Assembly (NCBI RefSeq): GCF_000518885.1
Contig: NZ_KI912519.1
Span: forward strand, 32,974-96,973
Length of the DNA stretch: 64,000 nt
Origin: Bacillus sp. J33
GTDB taxonomy: Bacteria; Bacillota; Bacilli; Bacillales; Cytobacillaceae
Direction: 5' to 3'
In this document: positions 7,673 through 17,755 of the stretch, piece after piece
Layout of the letters: every line of letters starts with the position of its first letter
How positions within the stretch are numbered: the first letter of the stretch is position 1
Program-made: the position numbers and the translations under genes
The notes under the pieces: model-generated
What the model was told of the DNA's origin: nothing
Database searches by the model: none
Seen by the model: only the letters and a program-made list of their open reading frames with translations

Positions 7673-8689
7673 TTAGTTTATATTATTATTGTTATTTTTT
7701 CCAAAACCTTGATTATTATTTTCCCGGGACTGAACTCTCTTTTCGCTTAAAGTTTCCGAAACTGTTCCAATTTGGAGGCCCTTCTGCTTAAGTCCTCTAA
7801 TCAATTGATCCAGCGATTTCTCCGTCGAATCAGTCGGATGCATCAGAATTAAAGCACCGTTATGGACTTTGCTTAATACCCGGTTAATCAGCACATCCGG
7901 AGCAGGCTTTTTCCAATCCACCGTGTCCACCGTCCACATTACAGTGCCCAGTTTTTCTTGTGCAGCAATTTTAACAATTTCATCTCTATAGCTTCCGCTC
8001 GGCGGTGCAAACCATGTAATCGGCTTTCTTGTTTTTTCTTCCATCGCTGCTTCAATCACATCATTGGTCTTTTGAATTTCTTCCCTTGCTTTTGCAGAAG
8101 AAATCACTTTCATATCTGGGTGAGTATAGGAATGGTTGCCTACTTCATGCCCTGCATCCATGATCATTCTGGCCAGCTCCGGATTATTCTTTACCCATCT
8201 TCCTTCGAGAAAAAAACTAGCAGATACATTATGGTTCTTCAAGGTAGCGAGCATACCGGATAAATATTCATTTCCCCATGCCACATTAATAATAAAACTG
8301 ACCATCGGCTTATCCGGATGACCCTTATATACTGGGGCCGGTGGAAGATCACTTAACTTCACCTTTGGCTCAACTTGCTTAAAAATGAGCTTTTCTTCGT
8401 TAAACTTCTTCTCTGCCTTCATTTTTTTATAGGATGCCTCAACATCTACCTCTATACCATTGTACCCCGGTATGGCTTTCCAGACGGGATCTATTCGCGC
8501 ATCCTGGGGAGGTATGCGATATTCAGCCGCTTTTGCTTTGATTTCCTCATACAAGGGGTCCTTTGGCTTGGATACCGCCACAGCTCCCGATTCCTCTTTC
8601 AGACCAGCAACATACTGATCTGTTAATGGATTATTGACAAACGCTAATGCAAGAACAAACATGATTGCGATATGGATAAACCTTCTCAT
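7673..8689 (-). CDS. ylxY: Polysaccharide deacetylase-family protein YlxY
   Basis: Exported or membrane-anchored NodB-type carbohydrate esterase 4 family protein, of unknown substrate. Start at 8689 (338 aa) is chosen because AAGGAGG lies 8 nt before it; the upstream ATG at 8707 overlaps that site. Residues 1-20 form a hydrophobic signal/anchor; the NodB domain covers about 125-310, with NVAWGN, GHEVGNHSYTHPDM and TVDTVDWKKP. The usual first catalytic Asp is replaced as in B. subtilis YlxY (NVAWG), so activity is uncertain. The C-terminus is Asn-rich (GFGKNNNNNIN), unlike B. subtilis. Confidence 0.93.
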   Translation of the reverse strand: MRRFIHIAIMFVLALAFVNNPLTDQYVAGLKEESGAVAVSKPKDPLYEEIKAKAAEYRIPPQDARIDPVWKAIPGYNGIEVDVEASYKKMKAEKKFNEEKLIFKQVEPKVKLSDLPPAPVYKGHPDKPMVSFIINVAWGNEYLSGMLATLKNHNVSASFFLEGRWVKNNPELARMIMDAGHEVGNHSYTHPDMKVISSAKAREEIQKTNDVIEAAMEEKTRKPITWFAPPSGSYRDEIVKIAAQEKLGTVMWTVDTVDWKKPAPDVLINRVLSKVHNGALILMHPTDSTEKSLDQLIRGLKQKGLQIGTVSETLSEKRVQSRENNNQGFGKNNNNNIN

Positions 8690-9109
8690 TCCGCATGCCT
8701 CCTTCATTTCATATTATGATTTGAAGGGACAAGGTAGAACGGAAGCGTCTCGGGAAAGGTATGTAAGTATATGGCCGAAGCCAAAAGAAATAATCTTAGA
8801 TATGTAAAAAGCCAGGGTTTCCCCTGGCTCTATAGGAAGCTTCAGCCACAAATTTTTATAGCCTGTCTGCTGCAGGGCCTAGCCAGTTCTCTTCCACAAA
8901 AATGCTCCTTAGATTCTCTTGGGAGAGCATGATTTGGTAAGTGCTGCTTCTAAGAGCTCGAGGCTGCTACGGTCCAGCCTTTGACATATAGGAAGCACTA
9001 GTGCAGACGTTGCCACAGGACATGGCGATTTTAATCTGCCAGTGCTTGTCGGACTTGCACAGGATGTGCTGATGTCGAGGTTCCCGGCCTGAGCTGCTGC
9101 TTTTCAAAA
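8690..9109. other. 420-bp ylxY-pnpA intergenic region rich in inverted repeats
   Basis: Apart from the pnpA terminator at 8806-8829, no gene is recognisable. From about 8830 to 9100 there are several stems: ATGCTC/GAGCAT (8912-8930), AGGCTG/CAGCCT (8961-8980), GCAGA/TCTGC (9003-9038) enclosing GCCA/TGGC. The density resembles a repeat or a structured RNA, but I cannot assign it to a known family. Confidence 0.5.
8804..8830 (-). terminator. Terminator in the pnpA-ylxY gap
   Basis: Minus strand AGCCAGGG pairs with CCCTGGCT around a 4-nt loop, then TTTTTACAT. It lies about 280 bp after the pnpA stop codon and about 120 bp before the ylxY start, so read-through pnpA transcripts would end here. 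Confidence 0.9.
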
Positions 9110-11230
9110 TTACTGCTGAGCTTTTTCCTTCTGCTCGCGCTGTTCACGCAATACCGCTTTGCGGGAAAGGTTTACGCGGCCCTGCTTATCTATTTCTGTT
9201 ACTTTTACAAGTAATTCGTCGCCAATGGATACAACATCTTCCACTTTTCCAACACGCTCTTCAGCAAGTTCGGAAATGTGGACCAATCCATCTTTGCCAG
9301 GGAAGATCTCAACAAATGCACCGAACTTTTCAATGCGTTTTACTTTGCCAAGATACATTTGTCCAACTTCCACTTCACGGACAATATCTTCAATAATTTT
9401 CTTTGCTTTTTGATTCATTGCTTCATCAATTGAAGAAATGAATACTGTTCCGTCTTGCTCGATATCGATCTTAACGCCTGTTTCTTCAATGATCTTATTG
9501 ATTTGCTTGCCGCTTGGCCCAATAACATCTCGAATCTTATCAGGGTTGATCGTCATCATTAAAATCTTTGGAGCAAATTTAGAAAGCTCGTTTCTAGGCT
9601 GGTCAATTGTACTCAGCATCGAATCAAGAATCTGCATGCGGCCTTTTTTCGCCTGCTGCAATGCTTCCTCAAGGATTTCTCGGGATAAGCCTTCTATTTT
9701 AATATCCATCTGAAGCGCTGTAACACCTTTTGAAGTACCGGCAACTTTGAAGTCCATGTCGCCAAGGTGGTCTTCCATGCCCTGGATATCAGTTAAAATT
9801 GAATAATGCTCACCAGACTTAATAAGTCCCATCGCGATTCCGGCAACAGGAGCTTTAATTGGCACACCTGCATCCATCATTGCCAATGTGCTTGCGCAAA
9901 TGCTGGCTTGGGACGTTGATCCGTTTGACTCCAATACCTCCGAAACAAGGCGTATTGTGTATGGGAAATCTTTTTCAGAAGGGATGATTGGCTCCAACGC
10001 TCGCTCCCCCAGAGCACCATGTCCGATTTCACGGCGGCCCGGCCCTCTGATTGGCCCTGTTTCACCAACGCTGAAGTTAGGGAAGTTGTAATGGTGCATA
10101 AATCTCTTCTCTTCTTCAATTCCCAATCCATCAAGGATCTGTACATCTCCAAGAGCACCCAACGTACAAATGCTAAGAGCCTGAGTTTGGCCGCGGGTAA
10201 ACAATCCGGAACCATGTGTACGAGGAAGCAGGCCGACCTCAGATGAAAGCGGGCGGATTACATCCAGGCCGCGTCCATCAGGGCGCACTTTATCTTCTGT
10301 AATTAAACGGCGAACTTCCGCTTTAACGATCTTGTCTAAGATTTGTTTGATTTGCTTAAGCTTATCTTCATCTGCTTCTTCAGCCTCATATTTAGCAATA
10401 ATTTCTTCTTTTACTGCTTTTATGGCAGCTTCACGGGCATGCTTTTCCTGCACCTGGATTGCAGCGATCATATCATTCTCACAGATGCCGCGCACTTCAG
10501 CTTCGAGATCCTGGTCAACCTGGTATAAAACCACTTCCATTTTCTCTTTGCCAATTTCAGATGCAATCTCTTCCTGGAAAGCAATCAGGCGTTTGATTTC
10601 TTCGTGGCCAAACATGATGGCTTCAAGCATAATCTCTTCAGGCACTTCATTTGCACCAGCTTCAACCATGTTGATCGCATCCTTCGTTCCAGCAACCACA
10701 AGGGTGATATCACTCTTTTCAGCCTGATCAACAGATGGATTGATAATGAACTCCCCATCAATGCGGCCGACGCTTACACCTGCAATTGGCCCTCCGAAAG
10801 GAATATCTGAAACGCATAGCGCCAATGATGAACCAAACATCGCAGCCATCTCTGATGAACAATTTTGGTCCACACTCATGACCATGCTGACGACTTGTAC
10901 ATCATTTCTGAAGCCATCTGCGAATAGCGGACGAATTGGCCTATCGATCAAACGGCTTGCCAAAACAGCCTTCTCGCTTGGACGCCCCTCTCTTTTAATA
11001 AAACCTCCCGGGATCTTACCTACTGCATATAAACGCTCCTCATAATTAACGGTAAGCGGAAAGAAATCCAGGTTTTTCGGTTCTTTTGAAGCTGTAGCCG
11101 TACTAAGTACTACAGTATCGCCATAGCGCACCAGTACTGCACCATTAGCCTGCTTGGCAAGCTGGCCAATCTCAACAGTCAATTTGCGCCCAGCCCAGTC
11201 AAGGCTGTAGACATGTTTATCTTGTCCCAT
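9110..11230 (-). CDS. pnpA: Polyribonucleotide nucleotidyltransferase (PNPase)
   Basis: Phosphorolytic 3'-to-5' exoribonuclease of RNA decay, a trimer in the cytoplasm. The 706-aa protein has the usual order: two RNase PH domains (about 10-240 and 310-540) joined by a helical linker, then a KH domain with the GXXG loop in [12 protein letters not shown], then an S1 domain ([26 protein letters not shown]). Start at 11230 ([15 protein letters not shown]) matches B. subtilis and follows GAGGGG by 7 nt; the ATG 24 nt upstream contains this site. It follows rpsO, as in most Firmicutes. Confidence 0.97.
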   Translation of the reverse strand: MGQDKHVYSLDWAGRKLTVEIGQLAKQANGAVLVRYGDTVVLSTATASKEPKNLDFFPLTVNYEERLYAVGKIPGGFIKREGRPSEKAVLASRLIDRPIRPLFADGFRNDVQVVSMVMSVDQNCSSEMAAMFGSSLALCVSDIPFGGPIAGVSVGRIDGEFIINPSVDQAEKSDITLVVAGTKDAINMVEAGANEVPEEIMLEAIMFGHEEIKRLIAFQEEIASEIGKEKMEVVLYQVDQDLEAEVRGICENDMIAAIQVQEKHAREAAIKAVKEEIIAKYEAEEADEDKLKQIKQILDKIVKAEVRRLITEDKVRPDGRGLDVIRPLSSEVGLLPRTHGSGLFTRGQTQALSICTLGALGDVQILDGLGIEEEKRFMHHYNFPNFSVGETGPIRGPGRREIGHGALGERALEPIIPSEKDFPYTIRLVSEVLESNGSTSQASICASTLAMMDAGVPIKAPVAGIAMGLIKSGEHYSILTDIQGMEDHLGDMDFKVAGTSKGVTALQMDIKIEGLSREILEEALQQAKKGRMQILDSMLSTIDQPRNELSKFAPKILMMTINPDKIRDVIGPSGKQINKIIEETGVKIDIEQDGTVFISSIDEAMNQKAKKIIEDIVREVEVGQMYLGKVKRIEKFGAFVEIFPGKDGLVHISELAEERVGKVEDVVSIGDELLVKVTEIDKQGRVNLSRKAVLREQREQKEKAQQ

Positions 11231-11595
11231 ATTTGTACCCCTCTCTGCATTCACTTAAAGACCGGCATTCATCTGCCTGGCCCGATCAATAATTATTTAT
11301 CCTGCATTGGCTGCCCGTAATCCTGCAAAGCACTTATATTACTTAGCATTTCTTCCGGGTCCTGCAGCTTTTATATAGAAAAGCAATAAATGCTCTTAAA
11401 TCATATTTAAAATATGCATATTATAGTATGCACAACTTTGCCGTCCGCTAAAATAAGAATAGATTATGTATGTACAAAAGGATTAGCGCAAAGCGACCGA
11501 ATATCGTCGGCAAGTCTCGAGCCGATGGCGCCAAGAGCTAGACAGTTTGTAAAAAGCTCATATTCTGGAACAAAATTCAACTTTTTAAAGCTAAT
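11231..11595. other. Intergenic region rpsO-pnpA
   Basis: 365 bp without a gene. It contains the rpsO terminator at its right end, a short copy of repeat family A (11476-11546), and a minus-strand TATAAT at 11420-11425 that sits in the palindrome TGCATA-TTATAG-TATGCA (11415-11432). No fitting -35 is visible, so a pnpA promoter here is only possible. 11231-11400 holds nothing else recognisable. Confidence 0.4.
11476..11546 (-). repeat. Short copy of repeat family A
   Basis: The plus-strand end GAGCCGATGGCGCCAAGAGC-TAGACAGT is almost the same as the end of the full element at 28647-28857 (GAGCCGATGGCGCCTGGAGC-CAGACAGT). The other end, AAAAGGATTAGCGCAAAGCG, is a diverged form of AGAAAAGCGCAAGGCG. 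The central part is missing. Confidence 0.6.
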
Positions 11596-11621
11596 AAAAA
11601 AGCGGGAAAAAATCCCGCTTC
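11595..11621 (-). terminator. Rho-independent terminator of rpsO
   Basis: Minus strand AAGCGGGA pairs with TCCCGCTT around five T, followed by TTTTTATTAG. It begins 8 bp after the rpsO stop codon. Confidence 0.93.
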
Positions 11622-11627
11622 TGTTGA

Positions 11628-11909
<282 letters not shown>

Positions 11910-11935
11910 CTAAATTTTCAATCCCCTGTTACTGA

Positions 11936-11959
11936 GCAAGCGTCGGTGACTCGACTTGC
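11936..11959 (-). ncRNA. Candidate S15 (rpsO) leader hairpin
   Basis: In the rpsO leader GCAAGTCG pairs with CGACGCTTGC-like sequence (GCAAG/CTTGC outer stem and TCG/CGA inner stem around AGTCAC), about 30 nt before the Shine-Dalgarno. S15 represses its own translation through leader structures in many bacteria, Geobacillus among them. The assignment here is by position and shape only. Confidence 0.4.
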
Positions 11960-11988
11960 CAAGCAAAGGTTCATTTGGTACGTTACTA

Positions 11989-12017
11989 AGAATACAACTT
12001 TTTATGACAAAAAGCAA
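11989..12017 (-). promoter_or_regulatory. Candidate sigma-A promoter of rpsO
   Basis: TTGCTT (12012-12017), 17-bp spacer, TATTCT (11989-11994) on the minus strand; -35 matches 3 of 6 and -10 4 of 6. The -35 box lies just after the ribF stop region (partly overlapping its last bases), as expected for a promoter that gives rpsO extra expression. Confidence 0.42.
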
Positions 12018-12019
12018 GG

Positions 12020-12970
12020 CTAAACCCTGTTTTTCTCAAAATATTGCTGTGCGTGCTGTTTATCTTTTCCGATTTGGTCAATGAGCTCCTGAACGCCAGC
12101 AAACTTTTGCTCGCTTCTTAGATGCTTATGCCATTCTAAGGTCACTTTTCTGCCGTAAATCTCTTCTGAGAAATCAAATATATGGACTTCAACCGATGGT
12201 TTGTCCGCTTTTTCCTTATTGAATGTAGGCTTATAGCCAACATTGCAGACACCTTCATACCACTTGCCTTCTGTCAGGAGCCTTACGGAGTATACACCGA
12301 GCGGCGGTATAATATATTCACCTAAAAGATCAATATTTGCGGTTGGAAAACCGATCGTCCTTCCTCTTTTATCCCCATGCACAACCACGCCCGATGTTGT
12401 ATAGTGCCTTCCCAACAGCTCTGGCAATTCATCTGTCTTGCCCTCACGGATGTATTTCCTTACAAGGGTGGAGCTTATTTTTTCAACGCCATTCGAAAGC
12501 TTTTCAATGACAGAGTATTCAAATTGATTCCTTGAATGGAACAAAAGTGTTTCCATTGTCCCCTGGCCCATGCGTCCGTACGAATAATCAAAACCCGCAA
12601 CAACATGCTTGGCGTTTAGACCTATTAAATATTGATCCACAAATTCCTGTGGAAGCAGATTTGCAAACTCTCTCGTAAAATGGACAACGAATAAATAGTC
12701 TATGCCCAAATCAGCAATAATGCAGACTTTATCCTGAAGGGGGGTTATATATTCTACATGCTTCACACTTTTCCCCAATACAACTGAAGGATGGGGATCA
12801 AAAGTCATTACAGCGCTTTTTAAGCCCTTTTGTCCGGCGATTGCTTTTGCTTCAAGTATGACTTTTTGATGGCCGCGATGTACTCCATCAAAATATCCCA
12901 ATGCTATTGCCAGCTCGGGCATTTCATTTTTTTCCAACTGATGCGGATGTTGTATATGAATAACTTCCAT
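12020..12970 (-). CDS. ribC: Bifunctional riboflavin kinase / FMN adenylyltransferase
   Basis: Makes FMN from riboflavin and FAD from FMN. The 316-aa protein has the N-terminal nucleotidyltransferase domain (ALGYFDGVHRGHQKVI, residues about 25-40; SSTLVRKYIREG near 165) and the C-terminal riboflavin-kinase domain (HGDKRGRTIGFPTANI near 200). Length equals B. subtilis RibC (also called RibF). AAAGGTGA precedes the ATG. It lies between truB and rpsO in the nusA-type cluster. Confidence 0.96.
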   Translation of the reverse strand: MEVIHIQHPHQLEKNEMPELAIALGYFDGVHRGHQKVILEAKAIAGQKGLKSAVMTFDPHPSVVLGKSVKHVEYITPLQDKVCIIADLGIDYLFVVHFTREFANLLPQEFVDQYLIGLNAKHVVAGFDYSYGRMGQGTMETLLFHSRNQFEYSVIEKLSNGVEKISSTLVRKYIREGKTDELPELLGRHYTTSGVVVHGDKRGRTIGFPTANIDLLGEYIIPPLGVYSVRLLTEGKWYEGVCNVGYKPTFNKEKADKPSVEVHIFDFSEEIYGRKVTLEWHKHLRSEQKFAGVQELIDQIGKDKQHAQQYFEKNRV

Positions 12971-13052
12971 TGCTTAATTCACCTTTTTTCTAAAGAGCCT
13001 CGACCTTTAAAATGTAAACAAGTATCTTTTTGAAAAGTTCTGCTAAACTCGC

Positions 13053-13194
13053 CTGTTGATTTCTGCCCCAGGAGCTCAAGCTTTCCGCGGGATGGCCCGC
13101 AGGACGTTGAATTAACATTATCGAGCAAACACCTCATCGTAAGTAAATGCGAATGCATTTTCGCAGGATCAGCACCTACCGCTCCAATCAACAG
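13053..13194 (-). repeat. Full copy of repeat family B (142 bp, inverted ends)
   Basis: The element has inverted ends CTGTTGATT and AATCAACAG. Inside, near one end, are GGAGCTCAAGC-TTTCCGCGGG and a CGGGATGGCCCG palindrome; the other end has CTACCGCTCC. I recall this pattern (CTGTTGATTGGAGCGG...GGAGCGGAAATCAACAG) as a common intergenic repeat of Bacillus chromosomes. It is non-coding and MITE-like in shape, with no transposase. It fills the truB-ribC gap. Confidence 0.7.
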
Positions 13195-13244
13195 GATGCA
13201 AAAATCAACAATCAGCTTTAACACAGCCTTTTGAAAAAGAACTT

Positions 13245-14162
13245 TTATTGATCATTTCTTAATACTTTCACGGGCTTCATCAAACCAGGTTTCCGGGGAT
13301 GATGTTCATATATAGCCAGTACAAGGCCTTCATCTGTTTCAACAGCTATTGGGCCATTGGCGTCAATCAAATGATCCGGGATAGTTAATACAGCCCCGTT
13401 TTTTACTTTCTCTGCTACTTTATCACTTATTTGAAATTTCGGCAAATGAGAAAGCGCGGCTTCCATCGGACGAAGAACCTCCGTAATCGTTCCCTGCTCC
13501 ATCCGGTCTTGTACCTCTTCAAATGTAAGACAATCTTCAAGCGTGAGGGAGGCAGATTTTATCCTTATAAGCTCTGACATATGAGACGGGTATCCGAGCT
13601 CATTGCCGATCATGACAGCAAGCGTACGGATATATGTTCCTTTACTGCAGGCTACTCGGAAACGGAAGGTAATGTTCTCTCCAGAAAAAATTTCTCTATC
13701 ATCCAAAAGCTCAATCGAATAAATCTGGACTTTTCTTGACGGCCTATCCACCTCAATTCCCTGCCTGGCATATTCATATAAACGTTTGCCATTTACTTTT
13801 ACAGCTGAAAACATAGGCGGAGTCTGGATAATTTCTCCGGTTAAGCCCTTCAGTACTGTGAGAATCTGATCACGGGTTATTGGTTTATTTACATTTTTCT
13901 GTTCCACCACTTCACCTGAGGCATCTTCTGTTGCAGTAGAAAAGCCAATCGTTACCGCTCCTTCATAAGATTTGCCCGCATTTGTAATGTACTCTGCAAC
14001 CTTAGTTGCCTTCCCCAGACAAATAGGCAAAACTCCAGTAACGTCAGGATCCAGTGTGCCGGTATGGCCAATCTTTTTCATTCTCAAAATTTTGCGCAGT
14101 TTGAACACACAATCATGGGATGTCATTCCTTTTGGTTTAAAAAGCGGCAAAATCCCTTCCAT
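13245..14162 (-). CDS. truB: tRNA pseudouridine(55) synthase TruB
   Basis: Isomerises U55 of the T-loop in tRNAs. The 305-aa protein has the catalytic motif GHTGTLDPDVTG, with Asp38 as nucleophile, RLYEYARQG and CSKGTYIRTLA, and a C-terminal PUA-like region. Start at 14162 (MEGILPLFKPKGMTSHD) follows AAGGTGG; the frame stays open for 114 codons further upstream, but that stretch lies over rbfA and has no family match. 67 bp separate it from rbfA. Confidence 0.96.
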   Translation of the reverse strand: MEGILPLFKPKGMTSHDCVFKLRKILRMKKIGHTGTLDPDVTGVLPICLGKATKVAEYITNAGKSYEGAVTIGFSTATEDASGEVVEQKNVNKPITRDQILTVLKGLTGEIIQTPPMFSAVKVNGKRLYEYARQGIEVDRPSRKVQIYSIELLDDREIFSGENITFRFRVACSKGTYIRTLAVMIGNELGYPSHMSELIRIKSASLTLEDCLTFEEVQDRMEQGTITEVLRPMEAALSHLPKFQISDKVAEKVKNGAVLTIPDHLIDANGPIAVETDEGLVLAIYEHHPRKPGLMKPVKVLRNDQ

Positions 14163-14229
14163 ATTATGTACCACCTTATCTCTTCGTTTAGAAAAAAATG
14201 GATAGACAAATGTGTCTATCCATTCAACA

Positions 14230-14610
14230 TTATTCTTTGTCAGTTGACCTGTCTTCATCCTTTGAACGGCCTTCATCCTGGATCTGATGAAGCAATGACT
14301 CAATACGGTTGCCATAGTCAATAGATTCATCAAATTCAAATAGAATTTCCGGTGTTTTTCGCAGCCGGATTCTTTGGCCGATTTCAGATCGGATAAAGCC
14401 TTTTGCTTTAGCCAGGCCGCGAAGTGTATTTTCCCTCTGTTCTTCATCACCCAGAACAGAAATAAATACAGTTGCCTGCTGGAGATCACCGGTAACTTGA
14501 ACATCAGTCACAGTAACAAATCCAACCCGCGGATCCTTTATTTTCCGGCCGATGATTTCGCCCAGTTCTTTTTTCATTTGTTCTCCAACTCGATTTGCTC
14601 TAAGGCTCAT
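14230..14610 (-). CDS. rbfA: 30S ribosome-binding factor A
   Basis: Late-stage 30S maturation factor that binds near 16S helix 1, and a cold-adaptation factor in the family. The 126-aa protein is a single KH-like domain ([20 protein letters not shown], then [20 protein letters not shown]) with a charged tail ([15 protein letters not shown]). Start at 14610, with AGAGGTGA 7 nt upstream; an in-frame ATG at 14637 would overlap ylxP and lacks a site. Confidence 0.96.
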   Translation of the reverse strand: MSLRANRVGEQMKKELGEIIGRKIKDPRVGFVTVTDVQVTGDLQQATVFISVLGDEEQRENTLRGLAKAKGFIRSEIGQRIRLRKTPEILFEFDESIDYGNRIESLLHQIQDEGRSKDEDRSTDKE

Positions 14611-14627
14611 TTCTATTTCACCTCTTC

Positions 14628-14909
14628 TTAAAGCCACTCTAAATCAGTAATTGTCCGTTCAATTTCCGGAAACGAATCAATCATTTTCAGGGCATTTTGC
14701 AGTTCATGTTCCGTTGAAACCTGGTGGGACGAAACAGCTACGATGGCAATTTTCGTTCTTTGCCAAAGATCCTGATAGTCCACCTCTGAAACAGATACAT
14801 TATATCTTTGCTTCAAGCGGGTTATGATTCGCTGCAAAACTGCCCGTTTTTCTTTTAAAGAATGTGTGTCATAAATGATACATTCGCAGGCTGCAAGGCC
14901 AATTATCAT
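14628..14909 (-). CDS. ylxP: DUF503 family protein YlxP
   Basis: 93-aa single-domain ferredoxin-like protein of the YlxP/DUF503 family, conserved between infB and rbfA in Firmicutes. Segments [34 protein letters not shown]... follow the family pattern. Function is not established; ribosome or RNA links are inferred from the neighbours. The ATG overlaps the infB stop region by one base, so it is probably coupled. Confidence 0.92.
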   Translation of the reverse strand: MIIGLAACECIIYDTHSLKEKRAVLQRIITRLKQRYNVSVSEVDYQDLWQRTKIAIVAVSSHQVSTEHELQNALKMIDSFPEIERTITDLEWL

Positions 14910-17134
14910 TAACGTTCCACTTCCTGCATAATATATGCTTCGATAACGTCGCCTTCTTTTACGTCATTGAAGTTTTTAATGGTAATACCGCACTCATAGC
15001 CTTGTGCTACTTCTTTTGCGTCATCTTTGAAACGCTTCAGGGCATCGACTTCCCCTTCAAAAATAACAACGCCATCACGAATTAAGCGGACACCGCTGTC
15101 GCGCGTAATTTTTCCTTCAGTGACATATGAACCGGCAATCGTACCGATTTTGGAAACTTTGAAAGTTTGGCGTACTTCAGCTTGACCAATGATTTTTTCT
15201 TCGAATTCAGGATCAAGCATACCCTGCATCGCCAATTCAATTTCCTCAATCACTTTGTAAATAATGCGGTGCAAGCGGATATCTACGTCTTCTGCTTCAG
15301 CTGCACGTTTCGCATTGTTATCAGGGCGAACGTTAAATCCAATTACAATCGCATTGAAGGCAGCAGCCAATGTGATGTCAGATTCGTTAATGGCACCTAC
15401 ACCAGTATGAAGAATACGCACATTTACGCCTTCAACATCAATTTTATTAAGGGCAGCTGTTAAAGCTTCCGCAGAACCTTGAACATCGGCTTTTACAACG
15501 ATGTTTAGATCTTTCATTTCCCCTTGTTTCATGTGTTCAAACAGGTTATCAAGACTTACGCGTGTTTTTTCATTTCTTTGGGCCTGCAGGGCTTGCTGTG
15601 CACGCGCTTCACCGATTTGGCGGGCTGTCTTCTCATCATCGAGAACTGCAAAGCGGTCACCTGCTTGAGGAACATCATTAAGACCTGTAATTTCAACTGG
15701 TGTTGATGGTCCAGCAGTTTTAACTCGGCGGCCCAGGTCATTCACCATTGCACGTACACGGCCAAAAGTATTTCCGACAACGATCGGATCCCCAACCTTC
15801 AATGTACCGTTTTGGACAAGAAGTGTTGCAACGGAACCGCGGCCTTTATCAAGCTGTGCTTCAATTACCGTACCAACTGCATTGCGGTCCGGATTTGCCT
15901 TGTACTCCTCCACTTCACTTACAAGCAGGATCATTTCAAGAAGCTCATCAATTCCATCACCTTTAATAGCTGAAATCGGAACAAAGATTGTATCTCCGCC
16001 CCATGCTTCAGGTACAAGGCCATGCTCTGTCAATTCCTGCATAACTCGGTCAGGGTTGGCAGCTTCTTTATCCATTTTGTTCACAGCCACGATAATTGGC
16101 ACTTCTGCAGCTTTTGCATGGTTGATTGCTTCAACTGTTTGCGGCATTACACCGTCATCTGCTGCAACAACCAGAATCGTAATATCTGTGATTTTTGCAC
16201 CGCGAGCACGCATAGTAGTAAACGCCGCGTGTCCTGGTGTATCAAGGAATGTAATTTTCTTGCCGTTTTCTTCAACCTGGTAGGCACCGATATGCTGAGT
16301 GATTCCGCCTGCTTCACCAGCCGTTACCTTTGTATTGCGGATGGAGTCAAGCAATGTTGTTTTACCATGGTCAACGTGTCCCATGATCGTAACAACTGAT
16401 GGGCGTTCTACTAAATCCGCATCCTCGTCATCTGTGAAGTATACTTCAAGGTCAGTTGTATCAACCAATACTTCTTCTTCAACTTCAACACCATATTCAC
16501 TGGCGATTAATTCAATTGCATCTTTGTCAAGGTCCTGGTTAATGGTTGCCATTACTCCAAGCATGAAAAGCTTTTTAATGATTTCAGAAGGTTCGCGGTG
16601 CAGCTTCTTTGCCAGTTCCGCTACTGTCAGTGATTCGCTGAAAGTAATTTTTGAAGGAAGCTCCTTCACTTTCTTAGGAGCTGGGGCCGCCTGTGTCTGC
16701 TGCTGATGTTTTCCTTTGTTGTTTTTGTTCTTATTGTTCCGGTTATTATTTCTGTTGTTATTGTTCCTATTATTGTTATTGCCTCGGTTATTCCCGGAAA
16801 AGTTTTTGTTTGGCTGGTTACCCTGGCCTTGGTTTCTGCCTTCACCGGATTTATTTTGAGGCTTGCCTTTAGGAGCTGATGAGTTTTTATCATCACTCTT
16901 ATTTGAAGCTGGTTTTTGGTTTCCCTGCGGCTTTTGCTGGTTTTGAGGTTTATTCTGCTTTTGAGGCTGCCCCTCATTCTTGCTGAAAATGCCGTCAAGC
17001 TTCTGTACAGCAGCCGGCTCTATCATTGTCATATGGTTTGAAACCTCAATTTTCATATCTTTTAATTTAGTAATAACATCCTTGCTTGAAATGTTATGTT
17101 TTTTCGCATATTCATAAACGCGCATTTTACTCAT
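14909..17134 (-). CDS. infB: Translation initiation factor IF-2
   Basis: GTPase that brings initiator tRNA to the 30S and promotes subunit joining. The 741-aa protein has an N-terminal IF2_N domain (1-52), a low-complexity Q/N/K/G linker (about 53-155, very Asn-rich at 112-140), a second IF2_N (160-215), the GTPase domain with P-loop GHVDHGKTT (252-260), DTPGH and NKMD, then domains II, III and the tRNA-binding domain IV. It is slightly longer than B. subtilis IF2 (about 716), mostly in the linker. GGGGGTGA precedes the ATG. Confidence 0.97.
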   Translation of the reverse strand: MSKMRVYEYAKKHNISSKDVITKLKDMKIEVSNHMTMIEPAAVQKLDGIFSKNEGQPQKQNKPQNQQKPQGNQKPASNKSDDKNSSAPKGKPQNKSGEGRNQGQGNQPNKNFSGNNRGNNNNRNNNNRNNNRNNKNKNNKGKHQQQTQAAPAPKKVKELPSKITFSESLTVAELAKKLHREPSEIIKKLFMLGVMATINQDLDKDAIELIASEYGVEVEEEVLVDTTDLEVYFTDDEDADLVERPSVVTIMGHVDHGKTTLLDSIRNTKVTAGEAGGITQHIGAYQVEENGKKITFLDTPGHAAFTTMRARGAKITDITILVVAADDGVMPQTVEAINHAKAAEVPIIVAVNKMDKEAANPDRVMQELTEHGLVPEAWGGDTIFVPISAIKGDGIDELLEMILLVSEVEEYKANPDRNAVGTVIEAQLDKGRGSVATLLVQNGTLKVGDPIVVGNTFGRVRAMVNDLGRRVKTAGPSTPVEITGLNDVPQAGDRFAVLDDEKTARQIGEARAQQALQAQRNEKTRVSLDNLFEHMKQGEMKDLNIVVKADVQGSAEALTAALNKIDVEGVNVRILHTGVGAINESDITLAAAFNAIVIGFNVRPDNNAKRAAEAEDVDIRLHRIIYKVIEEIELAMQGMLDPEFEEKIIGQAEVRQTFKVSKIGTIAGSYVTEGKITRDSGVRLIRDGVVIFEGEVDALKRFKDDAKEVAQGYECGITIKNFNDVKEGDVIEAYIMQEVER

Positions 17135-17153
17135 ACTTTCACCCCCGCTAGTA

Positions 17154-17456
17154 TTAATCGAGCAACGTTAACAGCTTTTTTGCAAATCCGGCATCTAACA
17201 CTGCCACAACAACGCGGGCTTCTTTCCCTATAGCCTGGCCGAGCATCTCCCGGTTTTCTATAAGCTTATAAGGAACCCCGAATGATTTACATTTATCTGT
17301 AACTTTTTTTGCCGTATTTGCGGATGCATCTGCAGACAGCAAAACAAGCTTTGCTTTGCCGTTTCTGATCTCTTTAACAGCAAGCTCTTCTCCCGAAGTA
17401 ATTTTCCGTGCCCGATTGGCTAAGCCAAGCAATGACATCCATTGATTTGAGTTCAT
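17154..17456 (-). CDS. rplGA: L7Ae-family K-turn RNA-binding protein YlxQ
   Basis: 100-aa L7Ae/L30e-fold protein. Typical features are [15 protein letters not shown] at the N-terminus and [24 protein letters not shown] in the centre; B. subtilis YlxQ binds K-turn RNA, but its in vivo target is not clear. It starts inside the last codons of rnpM (4-nt overlap) and is followed 20 bp later by infB. Confidence 0.93.
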   Translation of the reverse strand: MNSNQWMSLLGLANRARKITSGEELAVKEIRNGKAKLVLLSADASANTAKKVTDKCKSFGVPYKLIENREMLGQAIGKEARVVVAVLDAGFAKKLLTLLD

Positions 17457-17737
17457 TTGGATTGCCGTTTCTCCTTCTCTATTAACTCCAAGAGTTCTTC
17501 ATATATAGAATCATCTATGGAAACTTCTAAATGGCTGGCTAAGATATTTTTCTTTTTAGCTAATAAAACTGCTTCCTTTTCTTTAGAAAGATAAGCGCCG
17601 CGGCCGGACTTTTTTCCGGTCGTGTCAACAGAAACTTCTCCTTCTTTGGAGCGAACGATGCGAACGAGTTCTTTTTTCGGCCTCATTTCACCGGTTGCGA
17701 CACATTTTCGCATAGGAACTTTTTTACGGCTGTTCAC
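17453..17737 (-). CDS. rnpM: RNase P modulator RnpM (YlxR)
   Basis: Small basic protein of the YlxR family, shown in B. subtilis to bind RNase P RNA and modulate its activity. The signature [22 protein letters not shown] and GRGAYL are both present. Start is GTG at 17737 (94 aa, [12 protein letters not shown]): GAGGGG lies 7 nt upstream, whereas the ATG at 17743 would be only 2 nt from it, and the residues then align with the B. subtilis start. Confidence 0.93.
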   Translation of the reverse strand: MNSRKKVPMRKCVATGEMRPKKELVRIVRSKEGEVSVDTTGKKSGRGAYLSKEKEAVLLAKKKNILASHLEVSIDDSIYEELLELIEKEKRQSK

Positions 17738-17755
17738 GATCATTCCCCTCTTTCC

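Noticed and set aside
12979-13224. 81-codon minus-strand open frame in the truB-ribC gap
   Set aside because: It runs through the family B repeat, including the inverted ends, and has no ribosome-binding site or known match.
14163-14504. 114-codon in-frame extension upstream of truB
   Set aside because: It lies over rbfA in another frame, has no TruB family match, and the true start at 14162 has its own ribosome-binding site.
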